Shown here in pieces: positions 33,777-42,717 of a stretch of 64,000 bases of DNA. Origin of the DNA: Gracilibacillus salitolerans (GTDB taxonomy: Bacteria; Bacillota; Bacilli; Bacillales; Amphibacillaceae); NCBI RefSeq assembly GCF_009650095.1, contig NZ_CP045915.1, positions 4,774,001 to 4,838,000 on the forward strand. Direction: 5' to 3'. How positions within the stretch are numbered: the stretch's first letter is position 1; each line of letters begins with the position of its first letter. Both the position numbers and the translations under genes were made by a program. The notes beneath the pieces are model-generated. The model did no database searches. It saw nothing but the letters and a program-made list of their open reading frames with translations, and had not been told where the DNA came from.

Positions 33777-33802
33777 CTAAATAATAAAAGGAGGGAATAT
33801 CA

Positions 33803-34714
33803 ATGACTGATCAAAAAATTGTCCCCCATCTATGGTTTAATCAGGATGCAAAAGAAGCAGCCCAATTTTATACATCGATTTTTCCAGATTCATCATTTAC
33901 TGATATCGCTACCGTTCACGATACACCATCTGGAGATAGTGATGTCGTTTCTTTTAATCTCGCAGGATATTCATTCATGGCCATAAATGGAGGGCCACAT
34001 TTTCAATTCAACCCCTCGATTTCTTTCTTTGTCAATTTTGACCCTTCTAGAGATGAAAACGCGAGGGAACATTTAGATCAGCTATGGGAAAAGCTATCTC
34101 AAGGCGGGACACCTCTCATGCCACTTCAAGAATATCCATTCAGTCACCGTTATGGATGGATACAGGATAAATATGGTCTGACATGGCAGCTGATCCTCAC
34201 GCACCCTGATGGTGAAGAACGACCATTTATCATACCTTCGTTGATGTATGTTCAGGATGTGTGCGGTAAGGCGGAAGAAGCCACTGATTTTTATCTTTCT
34301 GTTTTCAACGAGTCTAGACGTGGAGAAATCGCACGCTATCCAGCTGGCATGGAGCCGGACAAGGAAGGGACTTTGATGTTTACAGATTTTATGTTAGAGA
34401 AGTATTGGTTTGCTGCTATGGACAGTGCTCAGGCTCATGACTTTACATTTAATGAAGCAATTTCCCTTTTAATCCAATGCGAAAATCAAGAAGAAATTGA
34501 TTACTACTGGAAAAAGCTTTCCTCAGATCCAAAAGCAGAACAATGCGGTTGGTTAAAAGATAAGTACGGCATCTCTTGGCAAGTTTGGCCAAAGATAATG
34601 GGAGAAATGATGGCCAACGCGACAACCGAACAAATGGAGCAATTAACAAGAACATTTCTTCAAATGAAAAAATTTGACATAGAAAAATTAATAGAAGCAT
34701 ATCAAGGTAAGTAA
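33803..34714 (+). CDS. Two-domain VOC (PhnB/glyoxalase-like) protein
   Basis: A 303-residue protein made of two copies of the VOC domain: first VPHLWFNQDAKEAAQFYTSI (about 7-26), second SLMYVQDVCGKAEEATDFYL (about 146-165), each with the GxxWQL/V ending (YGLTWQLILTHPDG; YGISWQVWPK). Such '3-demethylubiquinone methyltransferase-like' or PhnB-like proteins have no established reaction. It has a strong AAGGAGGG upstream and ends the ArsR operon. Confidence 0.88.
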   Translation: MTDQKIVPHLWFNQDAKEAAQFYTSIFPDSSFTDIATVHDTPSGDSDVVSFNLAGYSFMAINGGPHFQFNPSISFFVNFDPSRDENAREHLDQLWEKLSQGGTPLMPLQEYPFSHRYGWIQDKYGLTWQLILTHPDGEERPFIIPSLMYVQDVCGKAEEATDFYLSVFNESRRGEIARYPAGMEPDKEGTLMFTDFMLEKYWFAAMDSAQAHDFTFNEAISLLIQCENQEEIDYYWKKLSSDPKAEQCGWLKDKYGISWQVWPKIMGEMMANATTEQMEQLTRTFLQMKKFDIEKLIEAYQGK

Positions 34715-34733
34715 TATCCTAATAAGTTTTTTA

Positions 34734-34769
34734 ACCATCAGCGGGGAGAGATCCCCCCCCACTGATGGT
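34734..34769. terminator. Convergent terminator between VOC and fucI genes
   Basis: ACCATCAG / CTGATGGT arms around a GGGG/CCCC pair form a stem of about 12 bp ending 15 bases before the fucI stop codon. It can serve both convergent transcripts. Confidence 0.7.
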
Positions 34770-34783
34770 GTTTCACTTTATTA

Positions 34784-36571
34784 TTATCTATATAATGGTC
34801 CATATGTTTGACATGCGCGATAATCCGCTCCCTCTATGTCATTTGTACCAAACATATTCCACGCACTCGGTCTAAATATTTTTTCTTCTACAACATTATG
34901 CATATTGACTGGAATACGTAACATGGAAGCAAGTGTAATTAAATCCGCTCCAATATGACCGTAACTCATCGAACAATGGTTAGCCCCCCAATTGTTCATC
35001 ACGGTATATACATCACGGAATGCACCCTCTCCTGTCAGGTTTGGAACAAACCAGGTTGTTGGCCATGTTGGGTCCGTTCGGTTATTTAACACTTCGTGAA
35101 CGTCATCAGGTAAATCGACGGTATAACCCTCAGCGATTTGTAATACAGGGCCTAATCCCTTCAGAAGGTTAACACGTGCAATGGTGACTGGCATATCTCC
35201 TTTTGATTTGAAATTACTAGAGAATCCTCCACCTCTGAAATACTCTGTATTAGCTGGTCGCCATTGAGTTGCTTGCAAACTTTTGTTTACTTCTTTCTCT
35301 GTAATCTCCCAGAAGCTTTTCATTACTGGTTTGCCGTCAACTTCTTGTTCACCAGCACCATCTAATGCAGCTGAACCCGAGTTTAACAAGTGAATAATCC
35401 CATCGCTTGCTCTTCCTTCAAGTGGATGATTCGTCACTCTTTGTACCGCATCAGGACTCCAATACGTTCTAACATCTGCAAAAACTTGAGCTGTATTGGT
35501 TAATAAGTGACCGAATAGCATCGTGGCTGCGTTCAATGTATCATTTTCTGTCGCAACCATGTATGGTGCACGAATACCATTCCAATCAAACGAGGAATTT
35601 AGAATAGCCTCCATAAAATCTCCATTTGGAAAATGATCGGTCCACTGCCGTTGACCTTGAAAACCTGATGCAATCGCATTATGACCCATTGCCTCTTCTT
35701 CATAGCCTAACTCTGCTAATTTCGGATTACCTTCCATCAAATCCCTTGTTATGATCGTCATTTTAATATTCATTTTTAAATCTTCTTCTTTTTGTTCTGC
35801 TGTCCGTTGATTTTCTTCCGCATTTGTATCAGAACCAAATATACAATTTTGTTTTACCCAGGCATAGGCCTTTTCAAATTCTTCTTTATCATAAATTTCT
35901 TCATTGATCCGACGGGTCAGTTCGGTCATATCGACATATTCATTTCGCATACCCAAATAATCTTGGAAAAAGTCCTCATCAACCATACTTCCTGCTATTC
36001 CCATGGAAACGGATCCGATAGATAAATAGGATTTATCTTTAAGCATAGCTACTGCAATACCAGCCTTGGCAAAACGAAGAATCTTTTCCTGCACATCCTC
36101 CGGAATCATATTGTCATCAATATCTTGTACGTCTCTCCCGTAAATACCAAAGGCGGGGATCCCTTTTTGATTATGCGCAGCCAAAACAGCCGCTAAATAC
36201 ACAGCGCCAGGACGTTCTGTTCCATTAAATCCCCAAATCGCATTGGGCCTTCTTGGGTCCATATCCATCGTTTCGGATCCATAGCACCAACAAGGGGTAA
36301 CGGTAATCGTTACGCCAACATTTTCTTTATCAAATTTTGCCTTTGTTTGAGCCGCTTCTGCTACACCGCCAATACACGTATCTGCAATAACTGTTTCCAC
36401 TGGCCCACCGTTATTATAATGTAGATTCTCAGATAACATTTGTGCTACAGCCTTCGCCATATTCATCGTTTTTTCTTCTAATGATTCACGCACACCTTTT
36501 CTTCTACCATCTATAGTTGGACGAATTCCTATCTTTGGCATATCTCCGATTAATCTTTGCTTTGCTGTCAT
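34784..36571 (-). CDS. fucI: L-fucose isomerase
   Basis: A 595-residue enzyme interconverting L-fucose and L-fuculose (and D-arabinose and D-ribulose). It matches E. coli FucI along the whole length: [54 protein letters not shown] and [15 protein letters not shown]. Catalytic positions correspond to E342 (VATEND) and D366 ([10 protein letters not shown]), both present. Manganese-dependent, hexameric in known relatives, cytoplasmic. Last gene of the lacI-fucU-fucA-kinase-fucI operon, 15 bases after the kinase, with GAGGAGG before the ATG. Confidence 0.97.
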   Translation of the reverse strand: MTAKQRLIGDMPKIGIRPTIDGRRKGVRESLEEKTMNMAKAVAQMLSENLHYNNGGPVETVIADTCIGGVAEAAQTKAKFDKENVGVTITVTPCWCYGSETMDMDPRRPNAIWGFNGTERPGAVYLAAVLAAHNQKGIPAFGIYGRDVQDIDDNMIPEDVQEKILRFAKAGIAVAMLKDKSYLSIGSVSMGIAGSMVDEDFFQDYLGMRNEYVDMTELTRRINEEIYDKEEFEKAYAWVKQNCIFGSDTNAEENQRTAEQKEEDLKMNIKMTIITRDLMEGNPKLAELGYEEEAMGHNAIASGFQGQRQWTDHFPNGDFMEAILNSSFDWNGIRAPYMVATENDTLNAATMLFGHLLTNTAQVFADVRTYWSPDAVQRVTNHPLEGRASDGIIHLLNSGSAALDGAGEQEVDGKPVMKSFWEITEKEVNKSLQATQWRPANTEYFRGGGFSSNFKSKGDMPVTIARVNLLKGLGPVLQIAEGYTVDLPDDVHEVLNNRTDPTWPTTWFVPNLTGEGAFRDVYTVMNNWGANHCSMSYGHIGADLITLASMLRIPVNMHNVVEEKIFRPSAWNMFGTNDIEGADYRACQTYGPLYR

Positions 36572-36586
36572 ATTTACTCCTCCTCG

Positions 36587-38068
36587 TTAATATGATGTGT
36601 CATTTACAAACCGTACAAAGCGCTCATAAGCTGATTGCCAGCTTGCTAGCTCTGTGGGTTGATAATGCTTGACAGAAAATGAATGTTGCACAATTTCTCT
36701 TGCTTTCTGAATGTTTTCTATTTCTCCTAAAGCAATCCATTGGCCAATCGCATTTCCAATTGAACTAGCCTCAACGGGACCTGCAACAACTTCCCGATTT
36801 GTTGCATTTGCTGTTAACTGACATAATTTTTCGTTACGAATGGCACCGCCACCCATATGAATGCGCTTTAATTTTTTCGATGTCAATTTTTCTAATCTAT
36901 TAATCACCCAATAGTATTTCAATGCTAAGCTTTCCAGAATGCATCTGATTATTTCCCCTTGCGTTTCGGGGATCGGTTGCGATGTTTCTTGACAATACTC
37001 TTGCATTTCAGCAATCATATTTGCTGGATTGAAGAATCTGGGATCATCCGGGTTTATAAAAGAACGAAAAGGCGCTGCTTCCTCAAAAAGATAGTTTTCT
37101 TTTTCAAAGTCTGTTTCAATGCCTTCTCTTTCCCATATCACACGACATTGTTGCAATAACCACATGCCCATATTATTTTTCTGCAATCGATACTTCCCTT
37201 CTATCGTTCCTTCATTGGTGAAACCCCACTGCATTGCTTTATCTTCTGTCACTGGCTGGTCAACAGGAACACCAATTAACACCCATGTACCACAGCTCAT
37301 AAAAACGGACTGATTATCTTCTAAAGGAAGTGCTGCTAACGCACTCGCCGTATCATGCCCCGCTACATTGATTACTTTTACAGGATCAATTTGTAATTCT
37401 TTATTAATCGCCGGCAAGGTATCCCCAGCAATTGTAAGTGGCTTTGTAACAGGTGCCAATAATTCACTGGTGATACCTAACTTCCTCAAAATACCTGTTT
37501 CCCACTCTGCTGTACCCCCCCTTAACATTTGCGTTGTCGAACTGATAGTGAATTCATTGTTTTTTACATCACAAAATAAATAGGCCAATAAATTAGGTGT
37601 TAGCAATAACGTGTCTGCTCTTTCTAATAATTCAGGGTTATTCTGCTTTATCGTATATAATTGAAAAATCGTATTAATCGGCGCTGTCTCCACACCGGTT
37701 AGAGTAAATAACTCTTCTGATGTAATATGTTGTAATGCATCCTCCATCCCTTTTGCGTTCTGTGGGTTTCGATAACTATACGGATTTGCTAGTAATTCTC
37801 CCGTTTTCGAAAGTAAGCCAAAATCAACTCCCCAAGTATCAATTCCCATACTTTCGACTTTTTCATGACCCTTTTGAATGCTTACTTGTATGGCTTTTTT
37901 CATTTCAGAAAAAATATTTAGAATATCCCAATAATAATTATCTGTTACGTGGACAGGATGGTTAGGGAATCTGTGTATTTCTTCCAAATACATCTTTTCA
38001 CCATCAAAACTATTTAGCATTAACCGTCCATTGGAGGCACCTATATCAAATGCCCAAACTTTCTTCAT
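36587..38068 (-). CDS. FGGY-family L-fuculokinase/rhamnulokinase-type kinase
   Basis: A 493-residue FGGY kinase. WAFDIGASNGRLML is the first phosphate motif; GIDTWGVDFGLL, NVAGHDTASALAALP and HMGGGAIRNEKLCQLTAN are the other conserved blocks. The sequence is closer to rhamnulokinase (RhaB) than to E. coli FucK, but with fucI and fucA on each side it most likely makes L-fuculose-1-phosphate, as in other Firmicutes. The start is the ATG at 38068 (MKKVWAFD), eight bases after GGAGG; an upstream in-frame ATG precedes the ribosome binding site. Confidence 0.9.
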   Translation of the reverse strand: MKKVWAFDIGASNGRLMLNSFDGEKMYLEEIHRFPNHPVHVTDNYYWDILNIFSEMKKAIQVSIQKGHEKVESMGIDTWGVDFGLLSKTGELLANPYSYRNPQNAKGMEDALQHITSEELFTLTGVETAPINTIFQLYTIKQNNPELLERADTLLLTPNLLAYLFCDVKNNEFTISSTTQMLRGGTAEWETGILRKLGITSELLAPVTKPLTIAGDTLPAINKELQIDPVKVINVAGHDTASALAALPLEDNQSVFMSCGTWVLIGVPVDQPVTEDKAMQWGFTNEGTIEGKYRLQKNNMGMWLLQQCRVIWEREGIETDFEKENYLFEEAAPFRSFINPDDPRFFNPANMIAEMQEYCQETSQPIPETQGEIIRCILESLALKYYWVINRLEKLTSKKLKRIHMGGGAIRNEKLCQLTANATNREVVAGPVEASSIGNAIGQWIALGEIENIQKAREIVQHSFSVKHYQPTELASWQSAYERFVRFVNDTSY

Positions 38069-38096
38069 ATAACTCCTCCCTTCATACACTTAAAAA

Positions 38097-38750
38097 CTAT
38101 TTTTGGGCATCCTTCAATAATTTTGCACGATATTTTTCACTGGATAGGTCACGTAAATCTTGACACTCTTGTTCTGTTAAAAGTCTGGGATTTCCGACCA
38201 TATTGGAAATGGTATATACTTTCGCAGCTTCTTCTGTAAGCTGCATGAAGAAATATGCTTCTTTCATCGACTTACCAACTGTCAAAACTCCATGATTCCG
38301 CATAACCACAACATCTGTTTCTTCAATTACTTCTGCCACTGCATCTGCTAATACATGTGTAGTGGGGATCATGTAATCTAAATACTTCACATTTCTGATC
38401 ATTGCTGGAAAATCAGGGAACATGCTCGGTATATCTCTTTCAGCAGAAGAAACACCTACAGAATAACTAGGGTGGGCATGTAATACCGAATCTATGTCTG
38501 GCCTTCTTCTAAAACATTCCAAATGCATTAACACCTCTGAAGACGGTTTCAATTCACTTAATACCTCACCCGTTTCAATATGGACTTTAACCCACTGCTC
38601 TTCTTCTATTTCTTGCAGATCAAAACCACTTGGTGATATATACATGTACCCATCCTCACGCATACTTAAATTACCACCTGCACCTACCACTAACCCTGAT
38701 TGAACTAATTTTGCCGCATACTCTTTTAATTGTTCTCTAACATTTGTCAT
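38097..38750 (-). CDS. fucA: L-fuculose-1-phosphate aldolase (class II AraD/FucA family)
   Basis: A 217-residue aldolase cutting L-fuculose-1-phosphate into DHAP and L-lactaldehyde. The zinc/active-site residues are visible: GAGGNLSMR, SSEVLMHLE (the catalytic glutamate), VLHAHPSYSV (HxH) and VVMRNHGVLTVG (third histidine). It ends with SEKYRAKLLKDAQK. Starts 24 bases after fucU with AGGAGG. AraD and RhaD-like proteins share the fold, so the assignment leans on operon context. Confidence 0.92.
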   Translation of the reverse strand: MTNVREQLKEYAAKLVQSGLVVGAGGNLSMREDGYMYISPSGFDLQEIEEEQWVKVHIETGEVLSELKPSSEVLMHLECFRRRPDIDSVLHAHPSYSVGVSSAERDIPSMFPDFPAMIRNVKYLDYMIPTTHVLADAVAEVIEETDVVVMRNHGVLTVGKSMKEAYFFMQLTEEAAKVYTISNMVGNPRLLTEQECQDLRDLSSEKYRAKLLKDAQK

Positions 38751-38774
38751 TGTTCAGCCTCCTGTATGACATAT

Positions 38775-39206
38775 TTAAGAAATAACACCTTTTTTCAAAA
38801 TAATATTGGCATACAATGCTTTCTCTGTTGTTGCTATAATGGCATATGCTCTCTTGGATCTTTCGTAAAAGTCAAATCTTTCTTCATAACCGATTTGACT
38901 TCCATCCATTTGATGGATACTTAAAATATTTTTGTATTTATGCCATATTTCTGGTATTGGCTCATTCTGTTGATCCACTACTTGCATTAATGTAACTGGT
39001 TTATTCACGAAAGTATCCAGTGGGAACAATTCTAAAATAGCCTCTAATAAGTCAGGGACATTATGTCCATCACAGCGTATCAAATGATTAGCGTAATTTG
39101 CAGCTGGAAAGTTACCATCACCTATCACAATCTCATCACCATGCCCCATTTCGTGAAGCGTTTTCAATAGTTCCGGTGACAAGATGTTGGGTATTCCTTT
39201 TAACAT
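38775..39206 (-). CDS. fucU: L-fucose mutarotase (RbsD/FucU family)
   Basis: A 143-residue protein of the RbsD/FucU family, which speeds the conversion between alpha and beta fucose so the isomerase gets the proper anomer. The start MLKGIPNILSPELLKTLHEM, GHGDEIVIGDGNFPA and the final ERSKRAYAIIATTEKALYAN are diagnostic. It directly follows lacI (20 bases) and is preceded by GGAGGGG. Its presence argues for L-fucose rather than rhamnose as the pathway sugar. Confidence 0.94.
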   Translation of the reverse strand: MLKGIPNILSPELLKTLHEMGHGDEIVIGDGNFPAANYANHLIRCDGHNVPDLLEAILELFPLDTFVNKPVTLMQVVDQQNEPIPEIWHKYKNILSIHQMDGSQIGYEERFDFYERSKRAYAIIATTEKALYANIILKKGVIS

Positions 39207-39226
39207 TAATACCCCTCCTGTCTAAT

Positions 39227-40249
39227 TTATTTGATTCTTCTTGTAGACTTTCTTATATGGATATCGGGAGGTAATATAATCTTTCGTTCTTGCTCTACAT
39301 TCTTCTGTTCTACTCTTTCAATAAGAAACTGAATACCAATTTTGCCTAGTTCGGCCGCTGGTTGAGCTGCAACCGTAAAAAATGGATCAAAATAAACAAC
39401 CGGCTCTACCTCGTCAAAACACACTACCGAAATATCCTTTGGAACATGTAACCCTAACTCTTTCAATGCCTTCATCACACTAATTGCAATAAAGTTGTTT
39501 GCTGCAAAAATCGCTGTTGGCCGCTTCTCTTCAGGCAATTGCATAAGCTGCTCTACAATACTTTTCGTATTTCCGGCTTGAACACTTTTAAAATCAATTT
39601 CGGAAATATACTTTTCATGTACAGGTAAGTCATTCAATTTGAGCGTTTCTAAATAACCTCTCTGCCGTTCTCTTGCTGTCGAAACATTGGATGGCCCATT
39701 GATAAGTGCAATATTTCGATGTCCATATCCAATTAAATGTTCTACTAGCTTTCGACTACCTTCATAACTATCACCTAAGACATAATCTCCTACAAACCCT
39801 TCAATCGTTCTGTCAATTAGAACCACAGGGATATTATGGTCCCTCAGCCGTTTAATTTGATCTAAAGTTTTATCACTTGTTGGGGCTATCAAGACTCCAT
39901 CAACTCTTGCTGAGAGCATCATATCAATGTAATTGATTTCTTTATCGCTATCCTCATCCGTATTACTCATTAATACACGGTAATCCATTTCTACAGCAGC
40001 ATCTTCTGCGCCTCTTGCGATTTTTGAGAAAAAAGGGTTCGATATATCTGTTAAGATTAAACCCAATGTTTTCGTTTGATTGGATGTTAAGCTTCTTGCT
40101 GCAGAATTAGGCACATATCCTAGTTCTTTTATTGCTTTTTCAACTTTTTCCCGCGTTGCCATGCGAATGTTACCAGAATTATTAATCACTCTAGAAACTG
40201 TCATCGGAGAAACATTTGCTTTTTTTGCGATATCATAGATTGTCACCAT
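39227..40249 (-). CDS. LacI-family repressor of the fucose locus
   Basis: A 340-residue regulator: N-terminal LacI HTH (TIYDIAKKANVSPMTVSRVI) and hinge (PNSAARSLTSNQTKTLG), followed by the periplasmic-binding-like sensor. It heads the fuc operon and is divergent from the kinase/aldolase/ABC operon. ACCGGT-centred palindromes upstream of both arms, at 40285-40302 and 40465-40476, are strong candidates for its operators. The inducer is probably L-fucose or a downstream intermediate. AGAGG precedes the ATG. Confidence 0.92.
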   Translation of the reverse strand: MVTIYDIAKKANVSPMTVSRVINNSGNIRMATREKVEKAIKELGYVPNSAARSLTSNQTKTLGLILTDISNPFFSKIARGAEDAAVEMDYRVLMSNTDEDSDKEINYIDMMLSARVDGVLIAPTSDKTLDQIKRLRDHNIPVVLIDRTIEGFVGDYVLGDSYEGSRKLVEHLIGYGHRNIALINGPSNVSTARERQRGYLETLKLNDLPVHEKYISEIDFKSVQAGNTKSIVEQLMQLPEEKRPTAIFAANNFIAISVMKALKELGLHVPKDISVVCFDEVEPVVYFDPFFTVAAQPAAELGKIGIQFLIERVEQKNVEQERKIILPPDIHIRKSTRRIK

Positions 40250-40284
40250 AATTGTCTACCTCTTTTTAATAGCTTTTGTTTTAT

Positions 40285-40302
40285 AATGATACCGGTATCA
40301 TT
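40285..40302. promoter_or_regulatory. LacI operator 1 (upstream of the lacI-fuc operon)
   Basis: AATGATACCGGTATCATT is a perfect 18-base palindrome with the central CG of LacI-family operators, 35 bases upstream of the lacI start. It probably mediates autoregulation and control of the fuc genes. Farther upstream an AATATATTG/CAATATATT inverted repeat (40371-40398) has no assigned role. Confidence 0.7.
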
Positions 40303-40432
40303 TATTTAATGCAAGTGTTTTTTATAGAATGATTTACTATTCTTTTTTTAAAAAGGTGACAAACCCATTGAATATATTGCATTATCCTACAATATATTAA
40401 GATAACACAACTTAACATTCAAAAAATAATTA

Positions 40433-40490
40433 TTGACACACCTGAACCCTTATGATAATTTTATGTTACCGGTAACCGAAAGCGCTATCA
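40433..40490 (+). promoter_or_regulatory. Promoter, LacI operator 2 and cre-like box of the divergent operon
   Basis: TTGACA (40433-40438) with TAATTT about 17 bases later is a plausible promoter. GTTACCGGTAAC (40465-40476) shares the TACCGGTA core with operator 1 and would block transcription start. It abuts CGAAAGCGCTATCA (40477-40490), a cre-like box with 13 bases identical to the one at 15147-15159. The kinase start is 20 bases downstream. Confidence 0.6.
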
Positions 40491-40509
40491 TAATGAGGAG
40501 GATGAAATA

Positions 40510-42017
40510 ATGACTCATTCATCTACATTAATTTTAGCTCACGACATTGGTACCAGCGGTGTTAAAGCAACTCTTTTTAATCGCTTCGGTAATCTTGTTG
40601 ATAGCTGCACTACCAATTATCAAACCTATTTCATGAAGGAAAATGAGGTTGAGCAAAACCCTGATGATTGGTGGAAAGCAATATGTCACGCCACAAAACA
40701 CTTACTTAATACAAATAAAATAGCACCAAGTAATATTGAGGTTATTACTTTTAGTGGACAAATGATGGGTGTCGTTCCAGTCGATAAAAAAGCCAATCCT
40801 ATTCGAAAAGCGCTGATTTGGGCAGATATGCGCGCTAGTCAACAGGCATATCATGCATGTGCAGAATTTGGTGAAGACCATTTATACAAACTAACCGGCA
40901 ACAAAATGACCTCGTCCTATAGCGGAGCTAAAATGGCTTGGTTAAAGGAAAATGAACATTCTTCGTATCAGAAAGCATATAAATTGTTACAAGCTAAAGA
41001 TTATATAGTTGCAAAATTAACAGGAAACTTCTTAACTGATTTCTCTGATGTTAGCGGTACCAACCTATATGATATTCGCAAGAAAGGTTGGATTGAAGAT
41101 CTGATCCATTTTTGGGGCTTAGATATAGCAAAATTACCTGAAGTAGTATCATCCACCACCATCGCCGGTTATATAAAAGAAGAAATCGCTGATCAAATAG
41201 GTTTATTAAGTGGTACTCCTGTAGTGATTGGCGGAGCTGATGGAGCTTGCGCAGCATTAGGGGCAGGAATCACCCAGATTGGAGATACCTTCAATTATTT
41301 GGGGTCTTCATCATGGATTGCTGGTGTTAGTGACACACCTGTACTGGACAGACAAAAAAGGACCTTTAATTTTATTCACCTTGACCATTCTAAATATTTG
41401 CCTATGGGTACGATGCAAGCAGCTGGCAGCTTGATAGATTGGGTCATAACACAATGGTACAAAGAATTGGCAAAAGAAAATAAAAATAAGGCATATGAAA
41501 TAATGAATCAAGAAATGAACGATTCCGCAATAGGGGCAAGGAAACTTGTTTTTCTCCCCTATTTACTAGGGGAAAGATCTCCTTGGTGGAATGCTGATAT
41601 AAAAGCATCGATACTCGGATTAACAGCTCAACATCAACGTGGAGATATCGCACGAGCAGCTATGGAGGGGATATCTTTTAACTTAAGTCTTATTTATGGC
41701 GCCTTTATTGAAAGCGGTTTAAAAATGGATAACATGTGGCTTTTCGGCGGAGGTGCTAACAGTCCAATATGGCGGCAAATGTTATCTGATTTGTACAATA
41801 TCCACTCGCTATTCCTCATGATGTTAATGAAACAACATCTAAAGGAGCTGCAATTGTAGGAGGTATTGGAATAGGTTTGATGGACGGATTTACAGAAGCA
41901 AAAAAGTGGAGTAATCAAGATTTCCTTGTTTATCCCAATCAAGAAACAAAGGAAGCATATGATATTGCCAAAAATCAATTTATCAAAGCATTTCATGCAA
42001 CCAAAGCACTCTTTTAA
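40510..42017 (+). pseudogene. FGGY-family sugar kinase with a one-base frameshift
   Basis: The frame from 40510 encodes a xylulokinase-like protein (LAHDIGTSGVKATLF, FSGQMMGVV, IGGADGACAALGAG, LFGGGANSPIWRQML) but turns into nonsense after LSDLYNI at about 41798-41803 and stops at 41859. Dropping back one frame continues PLAIPHDVNETTSKGAAIVG and proceeds to a stop at 42017, the normal C-terminus (FLVYPNQETKEAYDIAKNQF). The total of 1508 bases is one short of a 502-residue gene, so one base is missing (ATCCACTC for ATCCCACTC). Either a recent mutation or a sequence error. The ATP-binding C-terminal part is lost in the short product. First gene of an operon with the aldolase and ABC importer. 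Confidence 0.85.
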
Positions 42018-42032
42018 AGGAGGAGATTCTCA

Positions 42033-42686
42033 ATGGAAATATACCTAGATACTGCAAATCCAGATCATTTACAATTTGCTTCTAAGTTTCCTTTCTTAAA
42101 TGGTATTACAACCAATCCAAGCATCATCGCAAAGGAAAAAGACTCATTTAAAAATGTAATCAAAAGAATAAACCAGCATATTCAAGGCAAAGTTTGGATG
42201 CAAGTTACCGAAACTACAGCAGAAGCAATGTATCAAGAAGCTATCGAATTAAAGAATTGGGTCGATCATCCTGTCATTAAGTTACCTATGAATGAAGATG
42301 GCTTGGAAGCTGCTTATCGACTGAGACAAGAAAATATTGAAGTAAATATGACCCTCATCTACTCACTATCACAAGTCGTACTTGCAGCTAAAGCAGATGT
42401 TAATTATATTAGCCCATACATCGGCAGAATGGATGATCAAAGCCTTGATGGGCAAACATTTATTAAACATTCTAAAGAAATTATTCAGTCATTTGGTGCA
42501 TCTACTAAAATTATTGGTGCTAGTATAAGAAATACTCAGGTTGTCGCTGATTTAGCTAGATATGGATATGATGCTATTACGATACCTTTTCCAATCTTCA
42601 AAAAGATGTTTCAATCTCCTTTAACAACGGAAGGATTAGCAGTGTTTCAGAGTGATTGGGAAAAATACACGACCAGTCTTAAGTAA
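42033..42686 (+). CDS. FSA/TalC-type transaldolase-like aldolase
   Basis: A 217-residue short transaldolase-family protein. MEIYLDTANPDHL, NGITTNPSIIAKE and VNMTLIYSLSQVVLAAKADVN are typical; K83 in PVIKLPM is the Schiff-base lysine. Family members are fructose-6-phosphate aldolases, true transaldolases, or enzymes of special pathways such as sulfofructose transaldolase. Its place after a sugar kinase and before a CUT2 importer suggests cleavage of the phosphorylated ketose produced by that kinase. Strong AGGAGG 15 bases after the kinase stop. Confidence 0.9.
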   Translation: MEIYLDTANPDHLQFASKFPFLNGITTNPSIIAKEKDSFKNVIKRINQHIQGKVWMQVTETTAEAMYQEAIELKNWVDHPVIKLPMNEDGLEAAYRLRQENIEVNMTLIYSLSQVVLAAKADVNYISPYIGRMDDQSLDGQTFIKHSKEIIQSFGASTKIIGASIRNTQVVADLARYGYDAITIPFPIFKKMFQSPLTTEGLAVFQSDWEKYTTSLK

Positions 42687-42717
42687 TAAAGTAAACCTAA
42701 GGGAAAGGAGCAAGCAG

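Noticed and set aside
41795..41865. Programmed frameshift in the FGGY kinase
   Set aside because: No slippery heptamer, pseudoknot-like stem or internal Shine-Dalgarno at the shift is visible; mutation or sequencing error is simpler.
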